DNA of 64,000 nt from Sinohyriopsis cumingii (Eukaryota > Mollusca > Bivalvia > Unionida > Unionidae). The position numbers and the translations under genes were made by a program. Positions 49,190 through 59,520 of the stretch are shown here, piece after piece. The stretch covers positions 88,044,944 through 88,108,943 of the forward strand of contig CM068838.1 in assembly GCA_028554795.2 (NCBI GenBank), read 5' to 3'. The notes below the pieces were generated by a model that was given only the letters and a program-made list of their open reading frames with translations, did not search any database and was not told the origin of the DNA. Numbering within the stretch: the first letter of the stretch is position 1; each line of letters starts with the position of its first letter.

Positions 49190-49420
49190 AAAGCTATGCT
49201 ATGGAAACCAAGTACAGGAGGATGGGTGATGAAGAGCCATAACTCCTGTTCCAGAAATTTAACTGAACCAAAGCCTCATCAATATAAATATACATCAAAG
49301 GTCTTGGAAACGCTTAATCACTCATATTTGGATGCCCAATTGTTATCTGGGATGCAGAGAATCACTTACACAGAAATCCTCCATACGCAAGCAAAATCTG
49401 GGTGGCAAATTCAAAGGCTA
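49190..49420. repeat. Decayed dispersed repeat with ccataactcc phrase
   Basis: Contains gagccataactcctgttcc, atatacatcaaaggtc, and ggtggcaaattcaaaggcta, later echoed at 50600-50660 (catcaaaagaacatgac, ggtggcaagttcaaagactt). The 129-codon plus frame at 49139-49528 lies over it and is antisense to the host gene. I take it as repeat-derived. Confidence 0.45.
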
Positions 49421-49990
49421 GCCAGTCCTGCTTCAACCACCTGCTATGTGGGAAAATGTGTTGATCATTTTAGCTGTGCTGATATTAACTATGAGCTGGG
49501 ATGGAAACAGCCTCCCAAAAACACCTGAAAATTTTCCATGTGTCTCCAGGGCACACGTAAAGTTCCAAATTTCACAAGTAAATGAAAACATGCAGAACTT
49601 TTTCAAAATCAATAAAACATGTAAGAATAGACTAACTATTATTATCATTTATCCATTTGAATCTTTCAATATTGAATAACTATTGATACCCTTTCCTTCA
49701 GCTTGTATCAAACTGTCTTCCGAATGGCCTGTGGCTGTGAGGTAAAAAAAAATGTTTTCTATTGCACTGGTTTTAAAATTAAGGTATAGGTTTTTATAAC
49801 GTTATATATATTATTAAAATTAGTATATATAATGTACTAATGTACTAAGCACTTCAAATATTGGGCTAAACAATTTCGGTATTTATTATTGTTTAAACCC
49901 TGGGGTGAAAAGGGTGCATGGGTATGCAAGGAAACACTGGGATGGTTGGCTGACTGGAAATAAATTCTTTTGGCCTGAGGCGATCATTAC

Positions 49991-50281
49991 CATTTTGAAA
50001 GATAAAGCGACTGAAAAACCGATTGAAACTTCTGCGTGAACCTGATCTTCCCTGTCTGTGCTTTATCATTTTAGCATGGCAAGGGAGCACCTTTTTGCCA
50101 GCTGATCCAGAATTACTTTTATCTTTGCAGCTCATGCACCAGGCAAGTCCTTGTTCCTCAAATTTCCCCAAAACTCCCAACAAAATAACAACACCTGATT
50201 GTGATGTTTTTCTTCTATCCAGCTCCATCTGAACTGATTTTATTACTAACTGGTCAAAGTTAGTTATATCCATACATTTTC
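49991..50281 (-). CDS. Unplaced candidate exon in the B-C intron
   Basis: A minus-strand open block of 291 bp bounded by a fair acceptor (tgatcttgcag/GAAAATG) and a donor (AAAATG/gtaatg). It encodes KCMDITNFDQLV, a central GKFEEQGLAWCMSCKD with four Cys overall, and a basic C-terminal part HRQGRSGSRRSFNRFFSRF. It enters and leaves in phase 1, which does not fit between exons B (exit phase 0) and C (entry phase 0). It could belong to an alternative or different transcript, or be a decayed or fortuitous frame. I do not recognise a domain. Confidence 0.3.
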
Positions 50282-50713
50282 CTGCAAGATCAGAGTGTGT
50301 GAGACACTACTTGAAACTGCATACTAATGACTGAAACAATGAACGATTCCTACCTGCACAATCAAATGCCAGTTTACGGTGTCTTGGTGTTTTATTACCT
50401 TATTTCATACTTGAATTACATCCATGAACAAATATTCCAATTTAAAAACTATTTTAAAAAAACTGAAAAAAGACTGCCGGAAATTTTACCCCAAAAAACA
50501 AAAAATTGGTTAGCATTAAAATAATGGATTTCTGACTAAACCCAGAAAATCTGCATCTCAGAATGATGGGAATTCAATGTCTGAAAGACCCCTAGATGTA
50601 CATTATGAAAGTACATCAAAAGAACATGACGCAATAGCTGGGTGGCAAGTTCAAAGACTTAGACTAGCTGCTGAGTGGTGGAAAAATATGCTGCTATTTA
50701 CAATGACTGAATT

Positions 50714-50855
50714 GCATGTAAGAAAATTTGCCAGTAGCTTCTCGTTTGTTGGTGGTTCTTTCCAGGGGTTTTCCTGGGTTCTTCCTCCACCATTTACACT
50801 GGCTGCCATGTACAGCCTATCGGTGAAAAATGGCACTAAATCCTACAACAACAAC
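50714..50855 (+). mobile_element. SINE family 2, 5'-truncated copy with TSD
   Basis: Starts within the body (tttgccagtagcttctcg), continues through gttcttcctccaccattt and gccatgtacagcctatcgg, and ends in cctac(aac)n. The direct repeats aatgactgaatt (50702-50713) and aatgactaaatt (50856-50867) define both ends. It is antisense to the host gene in the B-C intron. Confidence 0.92.
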
Positions 50856-51399
50856 AATGACTAAATTCAGTGTCAGAAAGAGCCAAAGATATACATACAT
50901 CAAATGACCAACTGCCACTTTATTCTTCATGTGTTTCCGAGTGTAGCTAAATAATTGACCTCAAAATCAAGACACACTGAGGCTGAGACAAAATGCAAAT
51001 CTGGTAAGTATTTTGAGGTTAAACAGCAAATTGACAAAGATTGTAATGAGATTCAAAAGAGAGCTAAAGTTGACAGAACTGATAGTTCGGATGGAATAAA
51101 ATCCAAATGAAATCCAAAATCCAAATGAAAGAAAGTATGTTTGGAATAAAACCTTTCCTTGGACTGACAATAATCTAGTATCACTCTGATGGACAAACAA
51201 GAGCTATATGTTCAGTGGTGTAAAGAATTACGGAAAATTAAATGACTGGCAACCACTGGTTCTCCTCATCTGGACATTTAGCCACTTCCGGTATGCCCAC
51301 TATGCTTCTGGGAGGGGACTGCAACTTTTGCTGGAAGGACTCCTATTTTTATCAAAGTAGGAGTCCTGGACTCCTAGTTTTAAAATCCTAGTGAAACCT

Positions 51400-51636
51400 C
51401 TGTACACGCCAAATTTGGTTGAAATCCAACAATCCTTTGTCAAGTAACTGTGGCAAACCAAATCTGCATGGGCACTACTCCTCTAAAAGATAACACAGAA
51501 AGCTGAAAATCAAGGCATCATTAAGTAAAGCTGCAAGTAAAATTTTAATGCAATCCAAAAGTCCTTCTCAAAGCTACAATGAAGAAACCAAAGGTAGGAA
51601 GACAGGCAAACAGGGGCCACAACTCCTATAAATTAT
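51400..51636. repeat. Decayed dispersed monomers with gggccacaactcc
   Basis: Phrases gaaatccaacaatcc, gcaatccaaaagtcc and aggggccacaactcctataa mark at least two diverged units. They continue beyond the SINE that follows. Confidence 0.5.
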
Positions 51637-51947
51637 TTTGTGTTTGTGTGTAATTTGGATTTTTAACGTAGCTTTAACAAGTTTTCAGTCCTATTGCTAC
51701 AATGTCTGCAGTGTGGCAGTTTATAGTGATGTCTAGCACTGGGGCATCATGTCACAGACATTTAACATGATGTCCCATCCAGTCACATTATCCTGACACC
51801 AGGCCGACCCGTCCTAACACTAACCTCTTAATGCTGAGCGCCAAGCAAGGCAGCTGTTAGTACCATTTTTGTAAGTCTCTGGTATGATCGAACCCACGAC
51901 CTCCTGCATCCAAAGCGGACACTCTAACCAATAGGCCACTGGAGTGG
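51637..51947 (-). mobile_element. SINE family 1, full-length copy
   Basis: GT-rich tail, taatttggatttttaacgta, gatgtctagcactggggcat, catcatgt and catgatgtcccatcc, cattatcctgacaccaggcc, ctcttaatgctgagcgcc and a head with gatcgaacccacgacctcct and cactctaaccaataggccac. The hairpin is weakened by one substitution. A short deletion has removed part of the gagtcatacc block. In sense orientation with the host gene. Confidence 0.9.
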
Positions 51948-52385
51948 TAAACAATTGTGTGAAATGCTGGAAAGGACCAATTAACTATTACGAGGTTTTA
52001 TCAATAAATACTGCAGACCAAATCTGGTTCAAGTTTAACAATGCAGGGTAATATTAAAGTGAGGAAACTTAAGTTAACAGATGCAAATATGGGCCACAGC
52101 TCCCATAACTTATGTTGAAAAATGCTGAAAACTGAACATGTTTGAGGTCTTTTCAAACTAAAACATTACTGCAGACCATATCTTGTTCAAATCCAACAAT
52201 CTGGGTAAAGCCAAACTGAGGAAACAATAGTTAGCAGATGCAATCAGGGGCCATAACTCCTGTAAAGTAGGTTGCAGAATTCTTTGGAAATAACACTTTG
52301 GAGGTCTTATCAAACTAAAACTGCAGACCATATCTGGATGAAATCCAACAATTCCCAGTAAGGTTATCTTGATGAACTTGCATTG
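51948..52385. repeat. Decayed ~160-bp dispersed monomers
   Basis: Three units share ctgcagaccatatctgg or ctgcagaccatatcttg, aaatccaacaat, and gggccacagctcccataa or gggccataactcctgtaa. The spacing of the last phrase (52092 to 52250) gives a period near 158 bp. It abuts the next minisatellite. Confidence 0.6.
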
Positions 52386-52387
52386 CT

Positions 52388-53625
52388 ACTTGGCACATGG
52401 ACTAATGGATAGACAGCCAGTAGACAGATGGACTAATGGATAGACAGTAGACATGGACTAATGGATAGACAGAAAGTAGACAGATGGACTAATGGATAGA
52501 CAGACAGTAGACACATGGACTAATGGATAAACAGACAGTAGACATGGACTAAGGGATAGACAGACAGATGGACTAATGGATAGACAGACAGCTGACATGG
52601 ACTAATGGATAGACAGTAGACAGATGGACTAATGGATAGACAGACAGCAGACATGGACTAATGGATAGACAGTAGACATGGACTAATGGATAGACAGAAA
52701 GTAGACAGATGGACTAACGGATAGACAGACAGTAGACATGGACTAATGGATAGACAGTAGACAGATGGACTAATGGATAGACAGACAGCAGACATGGACT
52801 AATGGATAGACAGTAGACATGGACTAATGGATAGACAGAAAGTAGACAGATGGACTAACGGATAGACAGACAGTAGACAGATGGACTAATGGATAGACAG
52901 TAGACAGATGGACTAATGGATAGACAGACAGCAGACATGGACTAATGGATAGACAGTAGACATGGACTAATGGATAGACAGAAAGTAGACAGATGGACTA
53001 ACGGATAGACAGACAGTAGACATGGACTAATGGATAGACAGACAGCAGACATGGACTAATGGATAGACAGTAGACATGGACTAATGGATAGACAGAAAGT
53101 AGACAGATGGACTAACGGATAGACAGACAGTAGACAGATGGACTAATGGATAAACAGACAGTAGATATGGACTAATGGATAGACAGACAGTAGACAGATG
53201 GACTAATGGATAGACAGTAGACAGATGGACTAATGGATAGACAGACAGCAGACATGGACTAATGGATAGACAGTAGACATGGACTAATGGATAGACAGAA
53301 AGTAGACAGATGGACTAACGGATAGACAGACAGTAGACAGATGGACTAATGGATAAACAGTAGACAGATGGACTAATGGATAGACAGACAGTAGACAGAT
53401 GGACTAATGGATAGACAGACAGTAGATATGGACTAATGGATAGACAGACAGTAGACAGATGGACTAATGGATAGACAGTAGACATGGACTAATGGATAGA
53501 CATTAGACATGGACTAATGGATAGACAGTAGACAGATGGACTAATGGATAGACAGACAGTAGACAGAATGACTAATGGATAGACAGTAGACAGATGGACT
53601 AATGGATAGACAGACAGTAGACAGA
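52388..53625. repeat. atggactaatggatagacag minisatellite in the B-C intron
   Basis: About 43 units built from atggactaatggatagacag followed by one of a few endings: acagtagacag, tagacag, tagac, aaagtagacag or acagcagac. Unit lengths run about 25-31 bp. A several-unit block with gaaagtagacagatggac and taacggatagacag recurs at about 52.7, 52.85, 52.98, 53.1 and 53.3 kb. The array ends about 135 bp from exon B's donor. Confidence 0.95.
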
Positions 53626-53760
53626 TGGATGGATGTGATTACTTTATTAAGCTAATTTGGCTGAGCAGGAACTTGCTAACCTGTAAAAGGAAACAAAGAT
53701 AGAACGCTGTGTACCACTTATACATGTTCACAGAAGGCATACAATACATCATATACTTAC

Positions 53761-54093
53761 CCCTGCTTTCCTCAATGTTTCGTATGGGCTTCTCCCATAC
53801 TCATTAACAAGATTTTCATGTCGTGGGAGAACAATACGGTAAATGAAGGATCGTAACTCTGCCAGTGCACACTCTACACTTGGCTGTCCAAATGCATTGT
53901 CTTCCAGGAGCAGTCGGTGCCAGTAGAAGTTATTATGCATGCTTATTATTGCTGCTGGAAGTGTCCCCTTCATAATTCGTTCCTGAATGAGTTGAGAGAA
54001 GTATCCTTTCTTTGGTGGCTGGTCGGGGCCAGCTTCAAGTTTGTAAAAGCTCTGACTGTGGTATACCGCTGCTCTAAAGCCTGGATTGCTTGC
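53761..54093 (-). CDS. Asteroid/FAM120-like gene, exon B
   Basis: 333-bp internal exon, 111 codons in phase 0 at both ends. The acceptor is tttatcactgcag/GCAAGC and the donor GCAGGG/gtaagt. The product begins ASNPGFRAAVYHSQSFYKLE, has a Pro-rich turn (GPDQPPKKGYF), then IQERIMKGTLPAAIISMHNN, LRSFIYRIVLPRHENLV and GRSPYETLRKAG. From memory of the families, the K-G-x-L/I-x-x-A helix followed by a loop and an (R)-x-(F/Y)-I/V-Y-x-(I/V)-L motif is a shared landmark of asteroid and FAM120 proteins. The following G-(R/K)-S-P pattern is closer to FAM120, while the compact spacing from exon A is closer to ASTE1. I therefore name only the superfamily. Confidence 0.88.
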
Positions 54094-57000
54094 CTGCAGT
54101 GATAAATTTATTGGTTGATGCTTGGATCGCTAGCCTACAGTAATAAATATACCAGAAGAAACTTTGCTGTGACAGAATAATGTGATTGAAAATAAGAAAA
54201 TGAAGCATAGGATTGTATTTTGTGCAACAGACAATCAAAAACAGCAACCTCTTCTTAAATTTAGGAAAATTAAACATGATACCATCTCTTTATTTATGTT
54301 TTACTTCTAAGACAAGTGTTTGATAAATAGAGGCCCAAGCCAGCACACCAAGGCAATGTCCAAGTGAAAAAAAGCAAACCAAAGCCTTTAATGAGATTGC
54401 TGGTGTTAAAGGCAAAAAATGTTGTCACCCACTATTTTTAGCTACAGGGGATCATCAACAACACCTGGGGTCAATGGAAGCAACTAGGTTTTCCTAATGA
54501 TGCAAGAAAATGGGCAGCTCCTTACACCAATGTTTATACAATTATTTTTCAAGCAGACAATGAATTATTAACTCAAAAATGCTGATAATTTTGATACAAT
54601 TAACTTTTCTGTTCCAGATCCGGCTTTCATTCAACTACAGTTAGTAACCAATTTTAACAAGTATTTTTTTTCATAAATTTTACCTCTTCCTCTGAAACGC
54701 TTATTTAAAAACTAATAAAATTATTCAATTATGCATTTCTGCTTGTTTCTTTGTTAGGAACTGCAGTTCCATTCATCATTTATCAAACCTTGAAATATTG
54801 TATACTATACCCTGTAATTTTTTTACATGTACACTGAGTAATAATAATGGCTTTTGAGATGCTTCCTTAACCCAGCTAGGTATCTTGTGTTAAGCTAAAT
54901 GAATTGCCTATATCATGAGCAGGCATTGATATCAATTGTGCCAACAAAATACACTCTTGCAGATTGACAGGCATGTGTTTTAATAGTTGACTGACCATGA
55001 ATTCTTTCCCCTGCGAGACATCTCTCCCTGATTTCCACAAGTTATTATTTAATGATTACAACTTATTAACTTGTGTTTTGAAACTAAAACATCTAAATGT
55101 AATAACATATTTGATTCAAGATCAGAAAGCACTTTCAAAATATATATTTAGAATATTTTACTGCTGTGCTTTCATTATTTTCACCATAAAGTCAGTTAGA
55201 AACCATAAATGAACCTGACAAGGTATAATAATGGCAGACATCTATGTCTTGGAAGTTCAGTTTCAATAGACAGTTTTTGTATTTCACTGGGCACATAAAT
55301 TAAGGAACATATGCAACTCGTAGAAAGCAATGTTTATTTTTATATGACAAAAGTTTTAGCCTAAAAATACTCCCCAAAAACTGAAACTTATTGGACAATG
55401 CTATGTTTGTGGAATTTGAGAAGTACTGTAAGGTCAAGGTTGTTTTCTTACATAACTCATTTTTGTGAAAATACAAAAAAGCCAGCCAAGCAAATAATAT
55501 CCAACCAATAGACAACATTACTATAAGTATGCAGAGAAACAATAAAACCATAAATTTGCAATTCTGTCTAGGGATTGTTGTAACTAAGCTAGAATGTAGG
55601 TTTCTACATTAAGATAATACCTGTTTCTAAGAATAGATGCATCGACATGGCAAGCAAGGTACCATATTTCCATATTTGTACTTCAATTTGGTCGTGTGCC
55701 CATTCAATTACTTTAATAGTTCAGTTCATCAGCCAACGTAACATAACCCTTAAATAACATCAAAGTAATAAAAAATAGGTATAAATCATTAATCAACTGC
55801 CACTAAAATAAGCATTTTAATTTAAAATTGTAAAATCTTCCAAACAATAAAGGAGATTCCATAAGATTCACATTTAATTTAATTTTAATTTAGAATAACA
55901 TGCAGTTGTAAAGGTGAGGTTACTTCTCAGTGGCCACTGGTTTGAATGGATGAACAATAGTGTGAAGACACTTGTACGCTGCTCTCATGTCCATGTTATA
56001 GGGCTTGTTTTAAACTAATTACAGGGGTTGGTTTAAACTAATTTATAAATGTTTTTGACTGTCATTTTCTTGTTAAGTTTTAGAAACTAACAAAAATTAA
56101 ATTTGTTCATTAAATGGCAGTTCATTAAGTATCTACTTTGGATTAAATTACTGAAATCTAGTTACTCCTGTTGGTTAGAATTAATTACAATGCACAGTTT
56201 CATTGTGCTCTTTTGACATCATGTAGCAAAAATACACTGCATATTTCTCTCCACTGAACACACACTGACTATGAATATGACTGACTGATACACTTACAAA
56301 ATGGATTTGTAATACACAAAAATACAGAGCATTTTACCTTCTATTGCATTTTTTGCTTTCATGTTACTTCTTCCTATTCTATCCAAAATGTTAAGCCTAG
56401 CCTGACCCTTGGTACATTGATTTAACATTAATTTGTAAGGATCTGACAGGAATGTATGACAGCAAGTTCCATAAAAAAAACTAAAACTTTCTAGTCATGT
56501 TTTAACTGCTGCTTTCCTCCCATAGGTCATTCTGGGGTCAAGATATACGAGCTCCAAATGGACATACGGTGGTGTGGTATGTGTGGTAATATGTGGAACA
56601 CAGTAGTTTGAAATTACATATGATATTATGTCCTGCATTCTCAAAGGTACCTAGGTATCGAAACCATATTAGAACTTGTAGTAAGTATAAGAAACTAACA
56701 ATAAAAAATATTAGGAATCCAACGCTTTTTGTGACCATCCAAAATTTTGTGAGTTTTGCAAATAAAACATATTTTTTATTGGTATTTAACTTCATGGGAA
56801 AAGTTGTCCTACGGTCCAAAATTCATACCCTGTCAACAATAGTGAATTCACTGTAAAAAGTATTTATACTAAATGCAATCAAAGTATTCAGAATACCGAA
56901 AGCTTGGGGATTACAGTCATACTAAATGACATAGGAGCAGATGAAGAATTACTTCTATATATTTTTACTGAAAATAACAGATATGGGTTTGGTGTTTTGT

Positions 57001-57489
57001 GGCAAAGCAACACAAATAGGTTATTAAGTGCCAAGGCTATTGGAGGAAAGTGCCTTGCCCAAGAACATACCACAATAGCTGACCTGGGTTGGTCTAATGA
57101 TAGCACTCAAACTAGAACCCTTTCAGTCCCACTATGGCTCATGCCAACATCAATTTTCTCTTACAACACATGGGAGGGTACAATGCACTTATAATACTTC
57201 CCAAAGTCCAGTAGGTGGTAAATTTGTCCTATTGTCAAAATTAATACTTAAATGACAGTAAAAACACCATGATTTATATGATAAACATTTCACAACGACT
57301 GAGTGACAAATGGTTCGAGTTGCTAGCTACTGATTCCTCCCTACACCCCCACCCAACAACAAAAAGGGATTGAGATCAAATGTGGTTTAAAAAACCCCAA
57401 CAAAACACAACTTTTCATAACAAAGGAATGGTAGCTTATATCAACATCATTAATATGAATGACTGATACAAGTTTCAAGTTGCATTTAC
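54094..57489. other. A-B intron, no exon found
   Basis: About 3.4 kb of AT-rich intron with no minisatellite. Short frames on both strands (54997-55212, 55300-55551, 56538-56819, 56593-56856, 56904-57194) show no domain. The phrase gaaagtgccttgcccaagaa at about 57047 looks like a decayed dispersed repeat. Confidence 0.5.
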
Positions 57490-57672
57490 CATGGCCTCAG
57501 CTAACACTGGATGATTCTGGATATTTTTGTAATGGCGTATCCAACCTGCTACATTCTCTACTCCCTGGCGACCTCGAATGTCTAGCTGAGGCTTCAGGAT
57601 CTCCATATAGTGGCCATTGAAATCATTTCCAATGACAATGCTCATCTCCACAAGCTGATTATGGTTTCGTAC
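57490..57672 (-). CDS. Asteroid/FAM120-like gene, exon A
   Basis: 183-bp internal exon, 61 codons, phase 0 at both ends. The acceptor is tttatttttcag/GTACGA and the donor GCCATG/gtaaat. Residues 11-18 read SIVIGNDF, the G-N-D-(Y/F) signature that closes the XPG-I-like core in asteroid, FAM120 and FEN1-type proteins. A helix QGVENVAGWIRHYKNIQNHP follows, also in the expected place. Family knowledge says the XPG N-terminal half should precede this exon. No such exon was visible between 57.7 and 64 kb, so the gene is partial here. Asteroid and FAM120 proteins are thought to be catalytically weak or inactive relatives of flap nucleases. FAM120A binds RNA and acts as a scaffold, and the role of ASTE1-type members is more nuclease-like in DNA repair. 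Which applies here is unknown. Confidence 0.88.
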
Positions 57673-57783
57673 CTGAAAAATAAAATACAAGAGGTCAATG
57701 AGGGATTGGCCAAAAATTCCAGGTTAGTATGGTGGTTTCTGATATTTGAAGTTTTTTAAATAGTTTTTTGTTAAAGTAATAAT

Positions 57784-58010
57784 GGCAGTCAGGTTGGATG
57801 GTGGATCAGCATCATTCGTGCAAACATTAAAAGACCCTTAGCCAGTATTTGTAATTTTTAAAAAATCAAATTCTGTTCAGCAGCTTTTGAGCAAGTCACT
57901 GAAGACTTTATTGTTTGGTAACGCTAACCATATCTGATGGTGAATCTGCATTATCGGTACAATATAAAAGGCCTTAAAAACAGGATGCTTTTAAATTGTG
58001 ATCAAAGTTT
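57784..58010. repeat. Interspersed repeat family D
   Basis: Contains ggtggatcagcatcattcgt, caaattctgttcagcagctt, ttgagcaa and gatggtgaatctgcattatc, then a final ggcctta block. The fragment at 11590-11830 and the pieces at 58640-58760 and 58930-59040 share these phrases. Confidence 0.5.
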
Positions 58011-58639
58011 GTTAATTCGTTAACCACTGGCACCCCGTTAAAGCATCAGGAGTAGTACCCTACTTCAAAGAACTGTAGCATCAAGGTCATTTAAGATACA
58101 CTAAAGTGGGTGGTATTACAGAACAGTAGACAGATGTAGCTTTACAATGGTACCAAACAATCTGGGCTTTCTAATCGCATTACAAAATACAGAGGGAAAA
58201 ACATTTTTTGAGACCCAATATTTTACACCTAAATTTCACTCACGGTCGGAATCCAATTTTGTGTCCAGATTTTAGACTTTTTGGCCTCAGATGTAAGGCA
58301 GACCAGTCTGAACTGCACGCAGATAGGAGACCTTTTGTAAAAAGTGGGTTAAGATGGGGATTTGGGGTAAAAAGGGGCCAGGACATGAAAATGATGGGTC
58401 AAATAAGCAAAAAAAAAAAAAAAACTCTAACTTTTATCCTTCTGCACATGTGCGAGCAAAATAGCCAATGAAAAACAATATTTCTAAGACAACTAGGCAG
58501 CAGGCTAACTAAAATCTCTTGCAAGCCAATTTATTTGGATGTACTCCGAAGTAGCCCCCAAAATGTGTTTCCTACATGCATTTCAGGCAAAAATGACAAA
58601 AATCTCTAGGGGTTAATGAGTCAAGATGAGAAGCTGCTT

Positions 58640-59040
58640 GAACATTTTTCTGCTTGTGGTAATACTGGCCATATAATAGTGGATCAGCATCTTTTCGAAA
58701 AAATCTGAAAGAATCATTTCTTGCATAGTCAAATTCTGTACAGTGGTATTTGATTTGATTTGTTTATCAGTACAGGTATGACCCCTGATGTGTGATTTTC
58801 ACTTGCACAAATAACTTTATTAATTTAATTTTTTCTTTAGTGAAGACCCCTCAAATAATTTGTCCAGAGTTATGCGACCAATCTTGGGAACACAAATATT
58901 GCGCAAGTCAGGGTAAGCTGTACTCACTGTGATGCCAAATGGCAGATTGGCATCATTGGTATAAACTTGAAAGGCTTTCATGGAAGGTTAGCCTTTGTCC
59001 TGTTGTGTTGAAAGTGGTCCATATGCTTTTGAGACAAAGC
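58640..59040. repeat. Interspersed repeat family D, two partial units
   Basis: Unit one has agtggatcagcatcttt and tcaaattctgtacagtgg. Unit two has gatgccaaatggcagattgg, catcattggtataaacttga and aggctttcatggaagg. They are decayed and carry no coding content. A poly-A run of about 17 lies nearby at 58409. Confidence 0.45.
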
Positions 59041-59256
59041 TGAAAACAGCAACTGTTGATAGATAACAGATAATACAAGATGAATGAAACACTGGATGAA
59101 TGACCATACCATAGGTCAAATTGAAATTATGGCCAGGTGAGCTAAAAGAAATGGGATGATCCTAATAAATGTAATATTATTAAAATCTAGTAGTAACAAG
59201 TATATCATGTCTGCCATTATGAGGCACCAAAAGATCTGAGTTGTCACTATTTCATG

Positions 59257-59508
59257 TTGTTATTGTTGTTGTAGGGCTTAATGCCATTTTTCAGCACACA
59301 ATAAGCTATACATGGCAGCCAGTATTAATGGGGGAGGAAGAACCCGGGAAAACCTCGGAAAGAACCACCGACCCATGAGAAGCTACTGGCAAGCTTTCTC
59401 ACATACCCACACTGGCTGAATCCGAGACTCAAACCCACGCAGACAGAGGTGAAATGGCAGTGATCTGTAACGGAGAGCTATTCAGACCACTCAGCCACTC
59501 AGGGCCCC
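59257..59508 (-). mobile_element. SINE family 2, full length with perfect 12-bp TSD
   Basis: Minus-strand SINE with a ttgttattgttgttg tail, gggcttaatgccatttttca, ggaggaagaacccggg, gctactggcaagctttctca and a head ending ggggccctgagtggctgag (minus). The perfect direct repeat cactatttcatg occupies 59245-59256 and 59509-59520. The target sequence resembles the tttcatg part of the adjacent 60-bp repeat units, so it inserted at the array's edge. Confidence 0.95.
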
Positions 59509-59520
59509 CACTATTTCATG

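Noticed and set aside
49139-49528. A 129-codon plus-strand gene
   Set aside because: It overlaps a decayed repeat phrase (ccataactcctg), is antisense in the host intron, and shows no domain.
56904-57194. A 96-codon plus-strand gene
   Set aside because: Contains a gtgccttgcccaag phrase typical of decayed dispersed repeats and is antisense to the host gene's intron.
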